Positions 11,030 to 23,760 are shown, numbered from the stretch's first letter. The stretch: DNA of 64,000 nucleotides from Notamacropus eugenii (GCF_028372415.1 NC_092879.1:100063277-100127276), one strand, 5' to 3'. Numbers and translations are program-made. The notes: generated by a model not told the origin, from the sequence alone.

Positions 11030-14000
11030 GGCACTGAACCGTCTTCTAAATCTGTGAATCTGATTTTGTACAAGTTGGGTTGGCTTAGCCGCCCCTCTGT
11101 AGACTCTAGAGAACTGCTGAGTTCCTTTCCAGCTCTGGCAGTCTCTGATCCTATGACCTTCATGTCGAGGGTAAGGGGCAGAGCAGAGATTTGGGACACA
11201 GAGCTCCTCCTAGGAGCCCACACTGCCTGCTCAAGTGCCTTCCTGGGAGCCCTGGCATCAGTCATGGAATTCAGAAGTCAAATGTCTTGAGCACCTACTG
11301 GGTACTCAGCGATGGGGCAGCTGCAAGAACTTCCTCGAAAGAGGAGGGGGTGGGCTGGGCTGGGGAAGCTTCAGGAGCACCTGCTGAAATGGCCTTCCTT
11401 GGAAGCCTTTAGGGAAAGGGGGGAGGAGGCTCATTTGACTTCTCTCTTCTGATTTCAACTCCCATTGTCCCATCCCTTCCCCCCACCCTCACATTCTATC
11501 AAGTGTCAGCCTTTATAAACCTGCGCGCCTGGACTTATCTTTCTCCCTGATTTGACCTGCCTCTCTTTCATCTATCCCAGAGGGAAGTAAAGTCAGACCT
11601 GTTTTTTGACTCTTGTACCTGCAGCAAATGAACCTCCCAAATGCTCATCTTGGAGCTGTGCAACGCTGACCTCCTCCCTCCTTTAGTTCCCTCAGGTCTT
11701 GGGGTGCAGAAGGGGAGCGTCTCTGGCTATGCCCTCTGTCTAAGATGCCAGTGCCACCTGTCCAGGCCCCTCACCACCAGCTCTTCAACTTGTCCTTTGG
11801 GAGTCTGGCAACTTCCAAGCCTTCAGGAGGAGGGACTTGGTTTTGAAATCCAGACTGGTGGAGTGACATTTGTTTAAAGTCCAGCTACCGATCTGTTTTT
11901 GCGTTGCTTCCAGCAGGGGGAGAGGGGACAAGAGAAAAGCCAGTACATTGAGGCTGTCACTGGAGGAATACAAGACAAGCCCCCCCCCCTCCCGCCCCCA
12001 GCTCTGGCCCCAGCTGGCAATCAAATGGGATGGCAGGTGGAGCGGGAGGATCTCCATTCAGAACATGCTGGAGACATAGCACTGCCTTTGAGGCACTTAA
12101 AATCTAGTTGAGTTGCAACATGCCTGCCCAGAGCCAAAACCTGTGTCCCCTACTGCCTTCCCTGACATCCTGAGAGTCAGAGAATGGGGGCAAAGAGGAC
12201 CTTATCTGACAGAAGAGGGGGAGGGGTCTGGCTCAAACTGATCCAGCTAGTTAGTATCAGAACGTGCTGAGGCCTTCTCCTTGTCTCCTAGCTTTTCCTC
12301 TGGTCCTAGGGGCCCCATACAAACACTCAATACCAACCATTCCACCTGTGCAGCATATGAAGGGGGCAGAGGGCAGTTCATTTGGACTCCCCTTTGGCTT
12401 AGGTCTCACCCCATTTCCTCCCCCTTCTCCTGCCCTTATTGCTTCTCTGGGTTCATTAATATTTCACTGTGGATAGAGTCCTCACCACTGGCGATTAGAG
12501 GAAATTTGCCCTCAAATCAACCCTGGAAGGGGAAAACAGTCACTGGCCCTGTGGAGGAAGAGACCCTAGGATACTCAGAGGACTGCTGAGAAGCTGCTGT
12601 TGGGGGAGGAACAAGTGGGATCAACCAGGGCATGTGGCTTCTAGAAAGGAGAAAGTGCAATGACTTGATTTCTTTTTAATTTAGCTAATTATTGTTGCTA
12701 ACTCCACATTCTATGCTACCAAAGGAATGACGATGTTGTCAAAATGTGAGCATGATGCATTTTAAAATGCCATAATCTTTTAAAATGGTTATTTGAAAAA
12801 TTTGAGCCCTTTAAATTTTGCTGCCCTGGAGCAAAGCTCTATCACCCTGCCCTGGTTATGACTTCCTCCACAAGTATCACAAACTCTACTAAGGGAAAGC
12901 TGAGGCCTGCTTTTCTCTTTCCCTTTGCACATCTCCTTCCCTGTTCCTCAGCCCTGATGTGCTGAAGGCAAAAATGTCCTCACTTTGCTCCTCCTCACTG
13001 CCATATTGAGAAATGATTCAGTCACTAATGCCTCACCGATTAGATGCCTCTTTCTTCTCCGACTCTCTCCGCCCAACTGAGGCTTTCTATTGAATCTCTG
13101 AAATCAGGATTTCTCTCTTTGACCTCCCCTAGCTTTAGCCAGGCCCGGTTTCCCCAATCCCACATGTGGCCTTTCCCAGGGTTCTTTGCCTTACCTCCTG
13201 TTTGGAACTTCTCTGGTACACACGAGTCTGGGGCTTCCCCAGGCCTCAGTTCCATTCAAGCAGACAAACCCTGTGTGTTGGGCCTGTTTCACAGAACCAA
13301 AGGAAGCCCAGCTCCTGCTCTCACAGAGCATGTAGTTTGATAGGAGGAAATAACACCCTTGCTCACTTTCCTGACTGATCTCATCTCTCTTGCTTCTGTG
13401 GTCTCTGGATCTCAAAGTCCCTACTTTCTCCTGTGTCTCTGCCAGCTCCTGGAACAGCTGAGCAAGCCTCAGTTCCTTTGAACTCCAAGGCCCAAACTGC
13501 CTGTCCAAGCTTGGCCTGAATCTCCTTGGCTCCCACCTCCCCCACCCCCATTCCAGGCTCCAGAAGGAGCCTCCCTTCCCCCCACCCCTCCCATGCAGTC
13601 TAGCTGCCTTGTTTGCCTTAGAAGCCAGCAGGCAGGTAAATAGCCCCTGGCAGGTCTCAGCTGTCACACTGAGCCCAAGTCCAGGAGGAACCTGCTCAGG
13701 TGGGCAAGGAGAATGAGTCCCAGGGGCCTTCAGTTTGGGGGGTAGGGGTGCCCAAGGCTCAAGAGATGAACACCTGTGTGACTGGGGAAGGGGCATGAGA
13801 TTAAGGGGCCTGGAAGGAGGCAGACTGAGTGAACCCAGAGCCTGGCAGGGGACTCACCTCACTTCTGTGTAAAGGAAGAAATCTGGTTGGCTTGACCCTG
13901 AGGCCAAGGGACAGGACCAAGGTGCTGCCCCCACCCCCACCTACATACATAGTTCCCCAACCACATCCACCCCCTCCCCACCCTCCTCACCTCCCTGGCA

Positions 14001-15780
14001 CACTGACACCGTGGCTGCTGGTGCCCTTCCTCAGGGGTGTCTGCCTGTTGCCACTCAATGCTGCCAGCCTGGCCCAGCCCAGCTCAGGGGAGGGACGACA
14101 GAGTCCAGGGCCAGTGGCAGATATGGCCCACAGCCCAGGAGGAACCGGACAAATATTAACTAGCCCCACCTCCTGTGCAGGCAATCCTTCATCAGGACAG
14201 AGTCATTGATGAGAGCCCCTGACCTCTCCTGCCATAATGGGGAAGCATTGCTGTCACCCATATGGCCAAGCTTACCCTGTCTTGCCACCCTTACTCAGCT
14301 CCCCCTCTGAGCTTGACTATCTTCCCTACTTGAATTCAAGCTGGACAGTGAGTAGGACCGTTGTCCTTACCAACTTGCTTATTTTCTGGGCATCCCTGAG
14401 TATAGAACCCTTGGGCCTCCCCTGGAATTGCCCTGAGTCTGGGGACCTAAGGCCTGGAGTCTGGGTCCTGGAGGTCTGAATTCAGAAGCCTGTGGTTTGG
14501 GCCCTAGGGGCCTTCATTCAGGGGCCTAGGTCAAGGGTCCAAGGGTCTAGGAGGTGGGGGTTGGACTGAAAAGAATGCTATGAACAGCACCACCCTTGGA
14601 AATCATTAAGATAAATACAGACTGTCAACCATTAACTGACTACTTAGCTGAGATCCAAGCTCCTGCTGCTGAGGGTACAGGCTGAAGCCCCCAAAGACAC
14701 CTGGGCCTGGGCTGTTCCAGCCATCTCAACTCATAACCAGGGAAACTGGAACTTTAGTCTTAGTCCTCTGGCATTCACTCCGTTCCAGGTCAGGCTCACT
14801 TTGGGGCTGGACTTGTGGCCTGGCCGAGTTTGTGACCTGACCCTCTATTGGTCCAGGTCAGGTACGGAGAAGAATTTATAAGTGTCTACTGTCCACATGG
14901 TGGGCTGCAGAAAGCATGGAACCTAGCCAGTGACTGGCCTGGATCTAGCTACCTCCCAGAACTGCTTTCCCCCCACCCCCCCACCCCTAAGAAAGCAGAA
15001 CCACAAGGTAGAGGAGCAAGCAAGCTCAAAAGTGACTTGGGTAGGAACCCACAGTGAGTGTGTGTGTGGCTGAGTGGAGGTTCTCATCATGATGTGTGTA
15101 CAGGCCAGGGCTCAGCTGGGTCATGAAGGGTACAAGAGAAAAGCAAGGGGTCAGAGATCTTCTTGGAGACATGATACTGGCCCCTCAGAAGCATGGACCA
15201 TGGAGGTGAGAGGCTCAGGGATCTGGATCCAGGATAAATGGGGGGGAGGAGACTCTTCTAAGCTGCTTCCAGCAGGTCTCCCACAAACGACTGATACTCA
15301 AAAAGCAACAGGCCACTGGGAGTCCTGAGGGAGCTGTCCTCCCACTCTTCTTTGACCAAGCCTCCCATTCTCCAAGAGAACTGCCTGCAGACCAGTACTG
15401 GCCAGGTGACCCAGACCAAGTCCCTCCTTGGCTGAGCCTCAGTTCCCTTGTCAAACCATGACACCACCTAGAGTGCACCCCACCCAACTTCCCACTCACC
15501 ACCCACCCCCGCTAAGGTTGTTGGGATGGTGAGCCAATGTCAGAAAGTGTTCTGTCACCTGTTGGCTGTGATTCCTACAGAACCGAATCAGAATGGCTGG
15601 TGTTCGAAGACCTCCACTCTTACCCAGCAACCTACCTTTCTAGATTCATTTCACACTCCTCGGTCTAGACTATCTAGGCCCCAGCTGAACTGCTGGTGTT
15701 TCATCTTGGCTTGCCCTCTCCTGCCTGCATGGATTTGAACATGCTGTCCCTGACCAGAACTGGGACCTACCGTAGGCTCC
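11030..15780. other. Intergenic upstream of GJB1, mostly unassigned
   Basis: Apart from a SINE 3' end near 11115-11160 ('tttccagctctggcagtctc') and an AT-rich patch at 12660-12850, I recognise no gene or repeat. Candidate distal GJB1 promoter signals at 13850-14165 are treated as a finding, since the support is thin. Antisense open frames here have no recognisable domains. Confidence 0.45.
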
Positions 15781-15784
15781 CTTC

Positions 15785-15995
15785 TAGACCTTTCTCTGCT
15801 GAAGTTCTTCTCTTCTTTCAAGGCTCAGCTCGGGGGCCACCCCTTCCATGAAACCTACCCTACTTTCCCTCTTCCACCTCTTCTCCCTTTGTGTCTCTCC
15901 TTGTCTATACATCGCAATCTAACTTGAAAATATAGTTAGTTATTTGGGTACTCCTCTCACCTGCTCCACCCCCCAACAACCCCTCAAGGACAAGA
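15785..15995 (+). mobile_element. L2 3'-tail fragment
   Basis: 'cttctttcaaggctcagctc' and the following 'ccttccatgaaacctaccct' match the L2 3' UTR theme seen elsewhere in the window. The usual final AATAAATG tail is missing. A CT-rich low-complexity stretch follows at 16030-16080. Confidence 0.55.
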
Positions 15996-16414
15996 CCCAT
16001 GGATCCCCAGAAATGAGGCCTCCTTCAGCCTTTCTTCTTTTTCTTCCTTCCTTCTACTTCCTTTCTTTTTTCTTTCGTTCCAGCTTATTTTCTTGCTTCC
16101 TTGAACGAATAGCAAACAATACGTTACATATTATATGTAGAGATTCGAAATGTATCGATAGAATTAAATTTGATGATAACCACGAGCATTTCTCTGGCAC
16201 TTAAAGGTCTGAAAAGTGCTACATCTGTGATCGCATTTGAAAAATGTGATCTCTTCTTTCACAAAAAGGAGAGATTCCTGGGGGGCTGGATTAGTTGGGA
16301 AGGTTTTAAGGAAGGATAAAATCCTCAAAGAATGGGTGAAGTTTGAATAGGTGGGATGAGGACCTTGTGGGCAGAAGGGAGAGCACGAGCCAAAGTATGG
16401 AGGCACAAAGTTCT

Positions 16415-16510
16415 AAGGCATCAATGACTTGCCCAATGCCACTCAGGTAGTAATTAGCAGGGACAGAATTTGAACTCAGGTCCTCTGACTCCAAATCCCA
16501 TACCCTGTCC
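16415..16510 (-). mobile_element. tRNA-SINE fragment
   Basis: Reverse-oriented core: 'aatgacttgcccaatgccac', 'agaatttgaactcaggtcct', 'ctgactccaaatcccat'. Confidence 0.65.
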
Positions 16511-16789
16511 CCTGTACCGTGGGAACAACGGGGAAGTAAAACAGTTTTCCTAAATTAGGAGGGTTTTTTTGGGGAGGAGTGGGGAATAAGGCTAGAAAGG
16601 TAAGTTGAGGCTAGATTAGAGAGGATTTAGAATGGTAGACCAGGAAGCTTGGACTTTATTTATCGTCCAGACAATAGGAGACCACCTAGCTCCATCAAGA
16701 ACATTAGTGACCCTGATATAAACAAAAGGAGTCAATAACCTTTATTTTTTAAATAAGAGCCGGTCCTGCTTGACTTTCCTCATTTCCTT

Positions 16790-17530
16790 TTTTGACAGAG
16801 TTACTACGTAGTAGACCAGGGACAAAGCTGTAGATATGGGTTACCTAGATTTTAGCAAAGTATTTTTGAAAGAAAGGCAAGGTGGGATGGTAGCTAGAGA
16901 GACAACTTTAAAAGCAGGCAGCCCCAGGTTCAAGTCCCATCTCTGATGTCCTGTCTGTGGAACCCTGGGCAAGTCACTTCTTGAATACTTCAGAACTCTG
17001 CAAGATTCAGAATTGTAGAGAAGGTGCCAGGCTGCATCTGTAGAGGGACTTCCCTCTCCTGGTTCATCCGTAACTATTTGATAAATAATCTCATGAAATT
17101 CTACTGGGCAACATGGAAACATTGGGGCTGTCTGACAGTGCAACTAAATGGTGTTAGAATTAGTGAAATAGATCTGCTCATACCAACTAAGAGAGAGCTC
17201 TCTAGTGGAGTGCCCCAGCAATCTGTGTTTGACCACATTTTTATCATTGACTTGGGTAAAGACAAAGATAACATCCCCATCCAATGTGCAGCAAGTTCCA
17301 TATGGATCAACAGGGAGCCATGGCAGGCCCCAAACCCAACATGCACTAAGAGAGGCATGGAATATGAGAATGGGGAGAATGCCCCTCTGCCCTCTGCCCT
17401 GGTTAGACCACAGCTGGAGGATCATGAAGAGCATGGGACACCACATTTTAGGAAGGTCATAGATAAGCTGGAGAGAATCCCAAGGTCAGCCACTGAATTC
17501 TTGCCATATAAGGACTCACAGAAGGACCCA
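16790..17530 (+). mobile_element. CR1/L3-type LINE fragment with a SINE inside
   Basis: Plus-strand reading gives SSGVPQQSVF near 17200-17229, a decayed form of the reverse-transcriptase SGVPQGSVLGP motif. Sequence near 17401-17500 ('ggttagaccacagctggagg', 'ataagctggagagaatccc') fits the CR1/L3 3' part. The 187-codon open frame covering 17024-17587 is this decayed RT, not a host gene. A forward tRNA SINE interrupts it at about 16878-17060. Confidence 0.7.
16878..17060 (+). mobile_element. tRNA-derived SINE nested in CR1/L3
   Basis: 'aggcagccccaggttcaagt', 'ctctgatgtcctgtctgtgg', 'accctgggcaagtcactt' mark a forward SINE head and core; CR1 similarity is found on both sides. Confidence 0.65.
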
Positions 17531-18119
17531 GAGACCTTTAGCCAGCCCTCTCCCTACCTCCACTCACACCATGAGAGCCATCTTTAAATATTTGGCAAGG
17601 AGAGGGATTAGGGGCCAGACTAGGAGCTTGGGGAGATCCTGCCGAGGAAGAGGAAGAAACTTGTTAGCGAGGAGAGCAATCCCAAAGTGCAATGGGGGAC
17701 CTTGACAGGTAGTGAGCTCCCCTTCATTGGAGGTCTGCAAGAAAAGGTGAAAGGAGCACTTGAAGATGTTATCAAGGGCGTCATTCCTATTCAGGCCCAG
17801 GTGGACCTCGAGGCCTCTGAGGGCCATTTGGGGTGAGGCAAGTGAACAAAGTTCAGGATGGATCAGAAAGGGGAAGGAGCTAGAGATGATAAGGGCCTAA
17901 ACTGGAGAGAGTGTCCACAGAATAAGATTGCTCTTGAAAGGATTTGTAGGAGGCCACCTGTGAGATCATAGAAACCTGGGAGCTGCTCCACCTAGCTATC
18001 CTTCCTTTAGTCATTCTACAAATATTTATCGAGGGCCTTCTCTCTGGGAGGCCCTAGCTGGGGCAGCTTGTAGCAGGCGTGGGGCTGGAGCTGGGAGTGA
18101 AGAGCAGAGCAGAGCCTCC

Positions 18120-18625
18120 CCATGGGCTCACCCCACTTCATCCTTCTCTCAGCTGCCAAAACGATTTTCTGAAAATGCAGGGCAGATGATGTTTCTCCCT
18201 CTCTCCATAAACTCCAGTGGCTGCCTAGGCCAACTAAGATCAAATCCAGAGTCCCAAGGATCCCATTTTTAATGCTCTCCAACCTGCCTCCAAGCCCCCT
18301 TTCAATCCAGTTAACACATGGCATCCTCGTGCCTTCCTTATGTTCCTCCTTTGTCATCCCCTTCACCTGTCAGAAGCTTCAGTTTCCTATAAAACCTACT
18401 TCAAGGGGCCCCTTCTACAGGAGGTCCAACCAGCCCTCCTAGTTGCTTGGCACCTCCTCCTTCCAAATGAACTTGTAGTCATAATTTGATTTGGCACACA
18501 GCCATGGCCCCCACCCAACACAATATAAGATCCTTGAAGGCAGGGACTGATTTACAAAAGTAATCCCCAGGGCCTGGCACAGAGTAGAGTCTGTGTGTGC
18601 CTTGATTCATCAATTGCTGGATGCC
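18120..18625 (+). mobile_element. L2 3' end
   Basis: Long L2-type 3' region: 'ctccagtggctgcctaggcc', 'ctccaacctgcctccaagcc', 'tccttgaaggcagggactga', 'agggcctggcacagagtaga'. Degenerate but continuous over about 500 bp. Confidence 0.7.
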
Positions 18626-19019
18626 TCATGACCCCGATCTTTCTAACTGAGAGTGCTGCCCCTCCTTTGAAGAACCTCTTGTTCCCCTGACCCCTAAATG
18701 GGGGCATTCTCAAAGGATCTATCTTCATCCTTCCCTTTTTATGCTCTCACCCTCAGAGAGTTCATTCATTCTCAAAGCTTCAGCTCTTGCTTCTATGAGG
18801 AAACCTTCCCAAAGCACCATCTCCAGCCCTGATTTCTCTCTTCAATATAAGTCCCACCTTTGAAGCTGTCTGTTGGACAGAGACAGTCACCTGACAGCCC
18901 TTCCAACTCAACATCAAATCCCTAGACCAGCTCCCCCTACAGACTGCCTTAATTGCGTCTCTCTCCCCCCACCCAGACAATTATCCAGTCTTTTCAGTCC
19001 TTCCTTCACAAAATCTGTC

Positions 19020-19400
19020 CCTTTCTCAATGTCACCCATGTAGTTTAGGTCCTCATCCCGTCCCACTTGGATCACTACAGTAGCCCTCCAAGCAGTATTT
19101 CCAGCTGCGGTTCTAGGCCCTCAAATCCATTCATAGAAGTTGCCAATGATGCCCAGCATGGGTCACCCACACTTTGGCACACATGATTCTTGTCTATGTC
19201 TTCCCATAAATCCTCCAAACATGATTTTGTGGCTGTTTGTCTTTCATTTTTGATATCACAGGGTGATGTTTTGATTGGCACAGGAACTGGATTCAAGTGA
19301 GGCAGAGTTGTACAAAGCCTCACTTTCTTCCAGAGTCATTGAAGTCCAGTGGCAGAGCAAAAGTCAAGACGACTCATGACCAGAACATGGCACTGGGTCT
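19020..19400 (+). mobile_element. Repeat fragments, probably marsupial RTE-derived SINE
   Basis: 'tcccacttggatcactacag' resembles L2. Then 'gaggcagagttgtacaaagc' and 'cagagtcattgaagtccagt' resemble an abundant marsupial RTE-tail SINE as I remember it. The family call needs a repeat library. Confidence 0.4.
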
Positions 19401-19779
19401 AATCGAAAAGGGACAGATGGTATTAAAAGGGGAAATGGAGGGGCGTGCATTAGGACAATATACATGGACTGCAGCAGAGAATGGGGGAGAACATTGGAGT
19501 GAAGGAAAAGATGGTGCTATGGTGACCAAATACTACATATCACCTAGTCAGAAGAAGAAAATAGATGATAACTTTTAGAAACAGTTCACCAAACTGGCAT
19601 GGCAGCACTGAAACCACCCAGAGCAGCTGGTAAATTCTTGGTTTGCTCAATGATAATTTCATGTTTCAATCATTAGGACAAGGATAATGGGTACCCAACA
19701 GAAGTTTGGCTATTCCAACTACATTTTGCTCCTTTGTTTCCCCCAAGAATAATGAGTTTTATGTGGAGATAGAATAAAG

Positions 19780-20075
19780 AGGGTTTTAACAGAGAATTAA
19801 AACTCAATCTATGAGAGGAGATAGTAAGGACACTAGATGCCTTCAATAAGTTCAAGTCACTGAGTCGAAAAGAGCCATACCCCAGAATAATGAAACAATG
19901 CTCTCAATTGTGATACCAGAGAATCTCAGAAAAATTATGGTGCACACCTGTGGTATGACTGGAGAGGAACAAAGGTGAGCCTAGTTTTCAGAAAGGGGAA
20001 GAAAATGGAGGCCTGTAGCCTAGCCTGGATTCCTGTCAAAACTCAAGGATATTTGAGTAAAAGGATGGCTCGCAA
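19780..20075 (+). mobile_element. CR1/L3-type LINE fragment, 5' portion
   Basis: Sequence such as 'caccagagaatctcag'-like text near 19915, then 'agaaaggggaagaaaatgga' near 19992 and 'ctgtcaaaactcaaggatat' near 20033, fits the CR1/L3 RT region ('fkkGkkxdpxnyRPvSl'). Probably the same element as 20880-21720. Confidence 0.55.
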
Positions 20076-20079
20076 GCAT

Positions 20080-20272
20080 ATAAAAAAGGTTACTTAGGGC
20101 TAATGTGGAAATACGTCAACATAATTGTACATGTAGAGCCTATATCAGATTGCCTGCTGTCTCAAATAGGGGAGAGTGGAGGGAGGGGGAGAAAATTCAG
20201 AATTCAAAGTCTTATAGAAGTGTTGAAAATGAAAAGCAAGTAAAGAAATTATAAAAAAAGAAAAAGTGTTAC
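20080..20272 (+). mobile_element. L1 3' end
   Basis: 'gtacatgtagagcctatatc', 'agattgcctgctgtctcaaa', a G/A-rich stretch and a terminal A-rich tract at 20245-20270 match the marsupial L1 3' UTR and tail. It sits within the CR1/L3 element. Confidence 0.6.
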
Positions 20273-20589
20273 CTAAGAGTCTTTATGGGGTCTTCAAGAA
20301 CTGACATTTCCAGACTTCCTTGGAACTCACTACCTCATTGACTTTAGTCGAGTTGCTTAACTTCCTTGGGCCTCATCTGTCCTCTCTAGCCATGGATCTA
20401 GGAGTTTGGGAAGTGATGACCTTATTTGCCTTGTTCCCAGAGTGACCAAATTATACCTAGATTCCAAGCAAGGCATTTGACTGAGCACCTCCCAGTATCC
20501 TTGAGGACAAGATGGAGAGATACAGATTAGGTGGATTCCGAATGGAACAACTCTGTCAGAGAATAACAGAGCAATGTCAAGCTGGAGGG

Positions 20590-20775
20590 GGTGCAGCATA
20601 GAGAAAGGAATACTGGCTTTGGAGTCAGAGGATCTAATTTCAAATTCCATCTCTTCTAATTACTAAGCTCTCCTTAAGCTCTCTGAGCCTCAGTTTTCCC
20701 CTCTGTAAAATGAAGGGGTTGGACTAAATGGCCCCTAAGGTATCTCTCAGCCCTACAGCTATGATTCTGTGTGTA
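20590..20775 (+). mobile_element. tRNA-derived SINE
   Basis: 'ctggctttggagtcagagga', 'taatttcaaattccatctct', 'cctcagttttcccctctgta', 'ggggttggactaaatggccc' - a full forward marsupial SINE. Confidence 0.8.
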
Positions 20776-20879
20776 GCCCAGGGGTTTTGTGTTTGTTTTG
20801 GCCTCATTCTGTTCAGCTGTTTTCCTCAGTGGCCCAGGGATGAAGGCACCAAAGTTGGAAGGGAACTAAGACTCAGAAA

Positions 20880-21722
20880 GCTTAAGGGACTTGTCAAGGG
20901 TCACATGGGCCTTGACAGGCTTGAACAACGTAGGGCTACCGCTAATAAAGTGAAGTTGAATCAGGATAAACAAAAAGCATTACACTTTGGATTCAAAAAC
21001 TGAACTTCACAAGTGAAAGATGGGGGAAGCATGACCAGACAGGATGCACCATGTCTGAAAAAGACCCGGGAGGCTTTGTGGATGACAAGATCACTTCATC
21101 TCAGGCTCAGCTGAGCATTCAGTACTAGTGAAGTGACAGCTCCCCTGCTCATCCAATTGCAGGATCCTAGATTGCTGGGAATTGGCTAAGAACTCTGGAA
21201 GATCATTGACTACAGCCACTAGAGGCTGGGGCCATTTGGGGTGTCATGGCCTGCTCTGGGTGCCATACTTTGGGGAGGAAATTGACAAACTGGAGAAAGT
21301 CAGCTAGTATAATGAGGGAACTTGAAACTGTCTGTGTCATATGAGAAAGGGTTCAAAGAACCAGGGATGTTTAGCCTGGAGAAAAGAAGGTTGATAGGTG
21401 GTGGGGATGTGATCTGATGTTCTTTAAGTCTTTGAAGGGTCATGTGGAAGAGGAATTAGATGTGTTCTGCTTGGCCTCAGAGGCCACCAGAATGAGGGGT
21501 AGAGGTTGCCATGCAGCAGATTTGGGTAGGTGGAAGGAAAAGCTTTCTGGCAGTGAAAGTTATTTCCAAACAAACTGGGCTGCCTTAGGAGAGAAGGAGC
21601 CCCTCTCACTGGCATCTCGAAGCAGAGATTGGATGGTCACTTTGTTGTCAACAACTTCTCAGGGATTTTGTCAAGTGTCTGCCACCTCTATCCACTCCAG
21701 GGCTCAGAGAGCTGCTGAATAG
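20880..21722 (+). mobile_element. CR1/L3-type LINE 3' part
   Basis: Continuous similarity to the CR1/L3 3' region: 'cattacactttggattcaaa' (~20978), 'catgtctgaaaaagacccgg' (~21049), 'tgtttagcctggagaaaaga' (~21368), 'agtctttgaagggtcatgtg' (~21427), 'gatgtgttctgcttggcctc' (~21460). Decayed and non-coding. Confidence 0.7.
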
Positions 21723-21746
21723 TGGTCCTGTACCAGTTCATACCGG

Positions 21747-21748
<2 letters not shown>

Positions 21749-21828
<80 letters not shown>
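21749..21828. repeat. (GT)n microsatellite, about 40 units
   Basis: Uninterrupted GT run of about 79 nt. It follows the LINE end. Length makes it a likely polymorphic marker and a potential Z-DNA former. Confidence 0.98.
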
Positions 21829-21830
<2 letters not shown>

Positions 21831-22499
21831 CTGGAAGGGAGAGGGTGTCAGGGAATGCTAAAGCCAGGAGCCTTGGGGAAAGGGCAGGCCTGGCCCCACC
21901 CTCTCCCTATGCTAACATCACTCAGAGCCTGGCCCTGGAGAGGAAAGCAGGCTCCACCCCCAGCTCTGAGGCATGGCAGCACAGACCTGCTAGTTTCCAA
22001 TTCTACCACAAGATGACACTAGACCCTGTCCACAGTTAACAGAGGGAAAGAGAAAATCATCCTTGGGAGCCCTGGAACTCCTCCAATTCTCCCCTCCTTC
22101 CCTCTCCCTCAACAGCAGACCTGGCCTACCTGGCCCCTAGGGGTCGAAGGAATCCTCCATTGACAGGCCAGGCCTGGCATCTGCTCTTCCATGACGCTCT
22201 GAGACACGGCCCTGCCTGGCATTCAGGGAGCTGTTGGTCAGATGGCTGGAGGTGTTCAAGGCCTCCCAGATTGAACTTGACTTAAGTTGTCAGTCCCTTG
22301 CACCCCTAGGAACATGTTCTGGAAGTGCCAGCCTGGGGAGGCCCTGTCCTGGGTCACTACTGAAGGATGCAGTGCCAACAAAGACCATGGCCAAACTGAG
22401 CTGAAGTCGTTCTCATCAGGCTTCATGGCCTACACCTCCAAAACCATATACCCGGCACTGCTCACCGGACTTTGGGTCACTCCCAACTCGGAAATCTGC

Positions 22500-22715
22500 C
22501 CTGTGGTTTCAGGTCCACAAAATCTTCCCTGATGCCTTGGACCAGAAGTGAGCTCTCCCTTTTCCCAGGGCACATTCAATTTGGTGTTATTGTCATCTGT
22601 GGGTTTGGCATTCTTCTCCCCCAGCCAATCTCTCCTAGACTATAAACTCTCTGAAGGCAGGGAGCCTATCTGCATCTGTACCCCTCTTTGTTATTAGCAC
22701 TTAATGTTTGATTGA
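22500..22715 (+). mobile_element. L2 3'-tail fragment
   Basis: 'aaaatcttccctgatgcctt', 'ctgaaggcagggagcctatc', 'gttattagcacttaatgttt' mark an L2 tail. Confidence 0.6.
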
Positions 22716-22829
22716 CTTCTCTGAGCTCTGCAGGTGAGAGCACTGGCTGACCCCAGACTCCTTTTCCGTATTCCAGAAATGGTCTACAGAATAAGGCCCT
22801 CCAGTTGCTTTGCAAACAGGGAACCAGCC

Positions 22830-23046
22830 AGAGGGAGGCAGCAGAGTGTAGTGGAGGGAACGCTGACCTTGGTGCTGGAGGCCCTGGGGATTGGGTTCAA
22901 ATCCCAGCTTTGCCACTCATGGCCTGTGGGCCTTTGGGCAAGGTCTATAACTAACTTGAGCCTTATCTATAAAGTGAAGGAGTCAGATGATGGAACAAGA
23001 TGATAGAACCCTACTCCAAGGGCCTTTCCAACTCTAGCTCCATGAG
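22830..23046 (+). mobile_element. tRNA-derived SINE
   Basis: 'gattgggttcaaatcccagc', 'tttgccactcatggcctgtg', 'ctttccaactctagctccat' - forward head, core and 3' end. Confidence 0.8.
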
Positions 23047-23429
23047 TCTTTGCTTCTTTCCCACTTCCTACTATAGTCATCAAGTTCCTCACCTGGAAAA
23101 TGAAGACACTGGATCCTATTGGTCTCTCTAGACTTTGCTCAGTAGGCAATGATGAATTCATGGAAGTTTGACAAAAAGAAGCTGGAACCCCCTCTTCTCA
23201 CCCATCTCTGTAGTCTTTGGGGGAGAAATAGTCTCTAAGAAAAACCTGGTTTTGGTCACAGTAACATGAGGACTGCAGAATTCTCTCCAAATAAGTCCTA
23301 TTTCCTAGCCCCCTTGGTCTGCAAGAAGGAAGGATGAGGAGTGTGGTGATGGATAACTGGAGTGCCCGGAGTGAACCCTCCTCATTGGGCTCTGGCTCCA
23401 ATTTCTACCAGAGCCAAGCTACATCAGAA

Positions 23430-23760
23430 CAGTCTTCCTAAACAAAGCAAGGGTCTGATCAAATGAGAGAACATTTGTAAATTGCATAGCACAATACCTG
23501 GCACATAGTAGGTGCTTAGTAAGTGCTTGTTTTCATATCCTCCCTCCCCCACCATGCCACATTCACTAGATGAAACCTGGATTCCTTAATGTGATATTCA
23601 AGGCCTACTATAGTCTGTCCTCCATTTCCTTTCCAGCCTTATCCCTTACTATTCTAAAACACAAACCCTCCACTCTCAGTGAGAGCAGGTAGGTAGGCCA
23701 AACACTGTTTCTTCCGTGTCTTTGCTCATGCTGTCTCCCTAACTTGGCATGGTACCTCTT
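23430..23760 (+). mobile_element. MIR tail followed by L2-like fragment
   Basis: 'acctggcacatagtaggtgc' with 'gtgcttgtttt' is the MIR/CORE tail (to ~23545). 'gatattcaaggcctactata' and 'tccagccttatcccttact' that follow look like an L2 piece. Confidence 0.55.

Noticed and set aside
17024-17587. 187-codon plus-strand frame
   Set aside because: Decayed CR1/L3 reverse transcriptase (SGVPQ motif), not a host gene.
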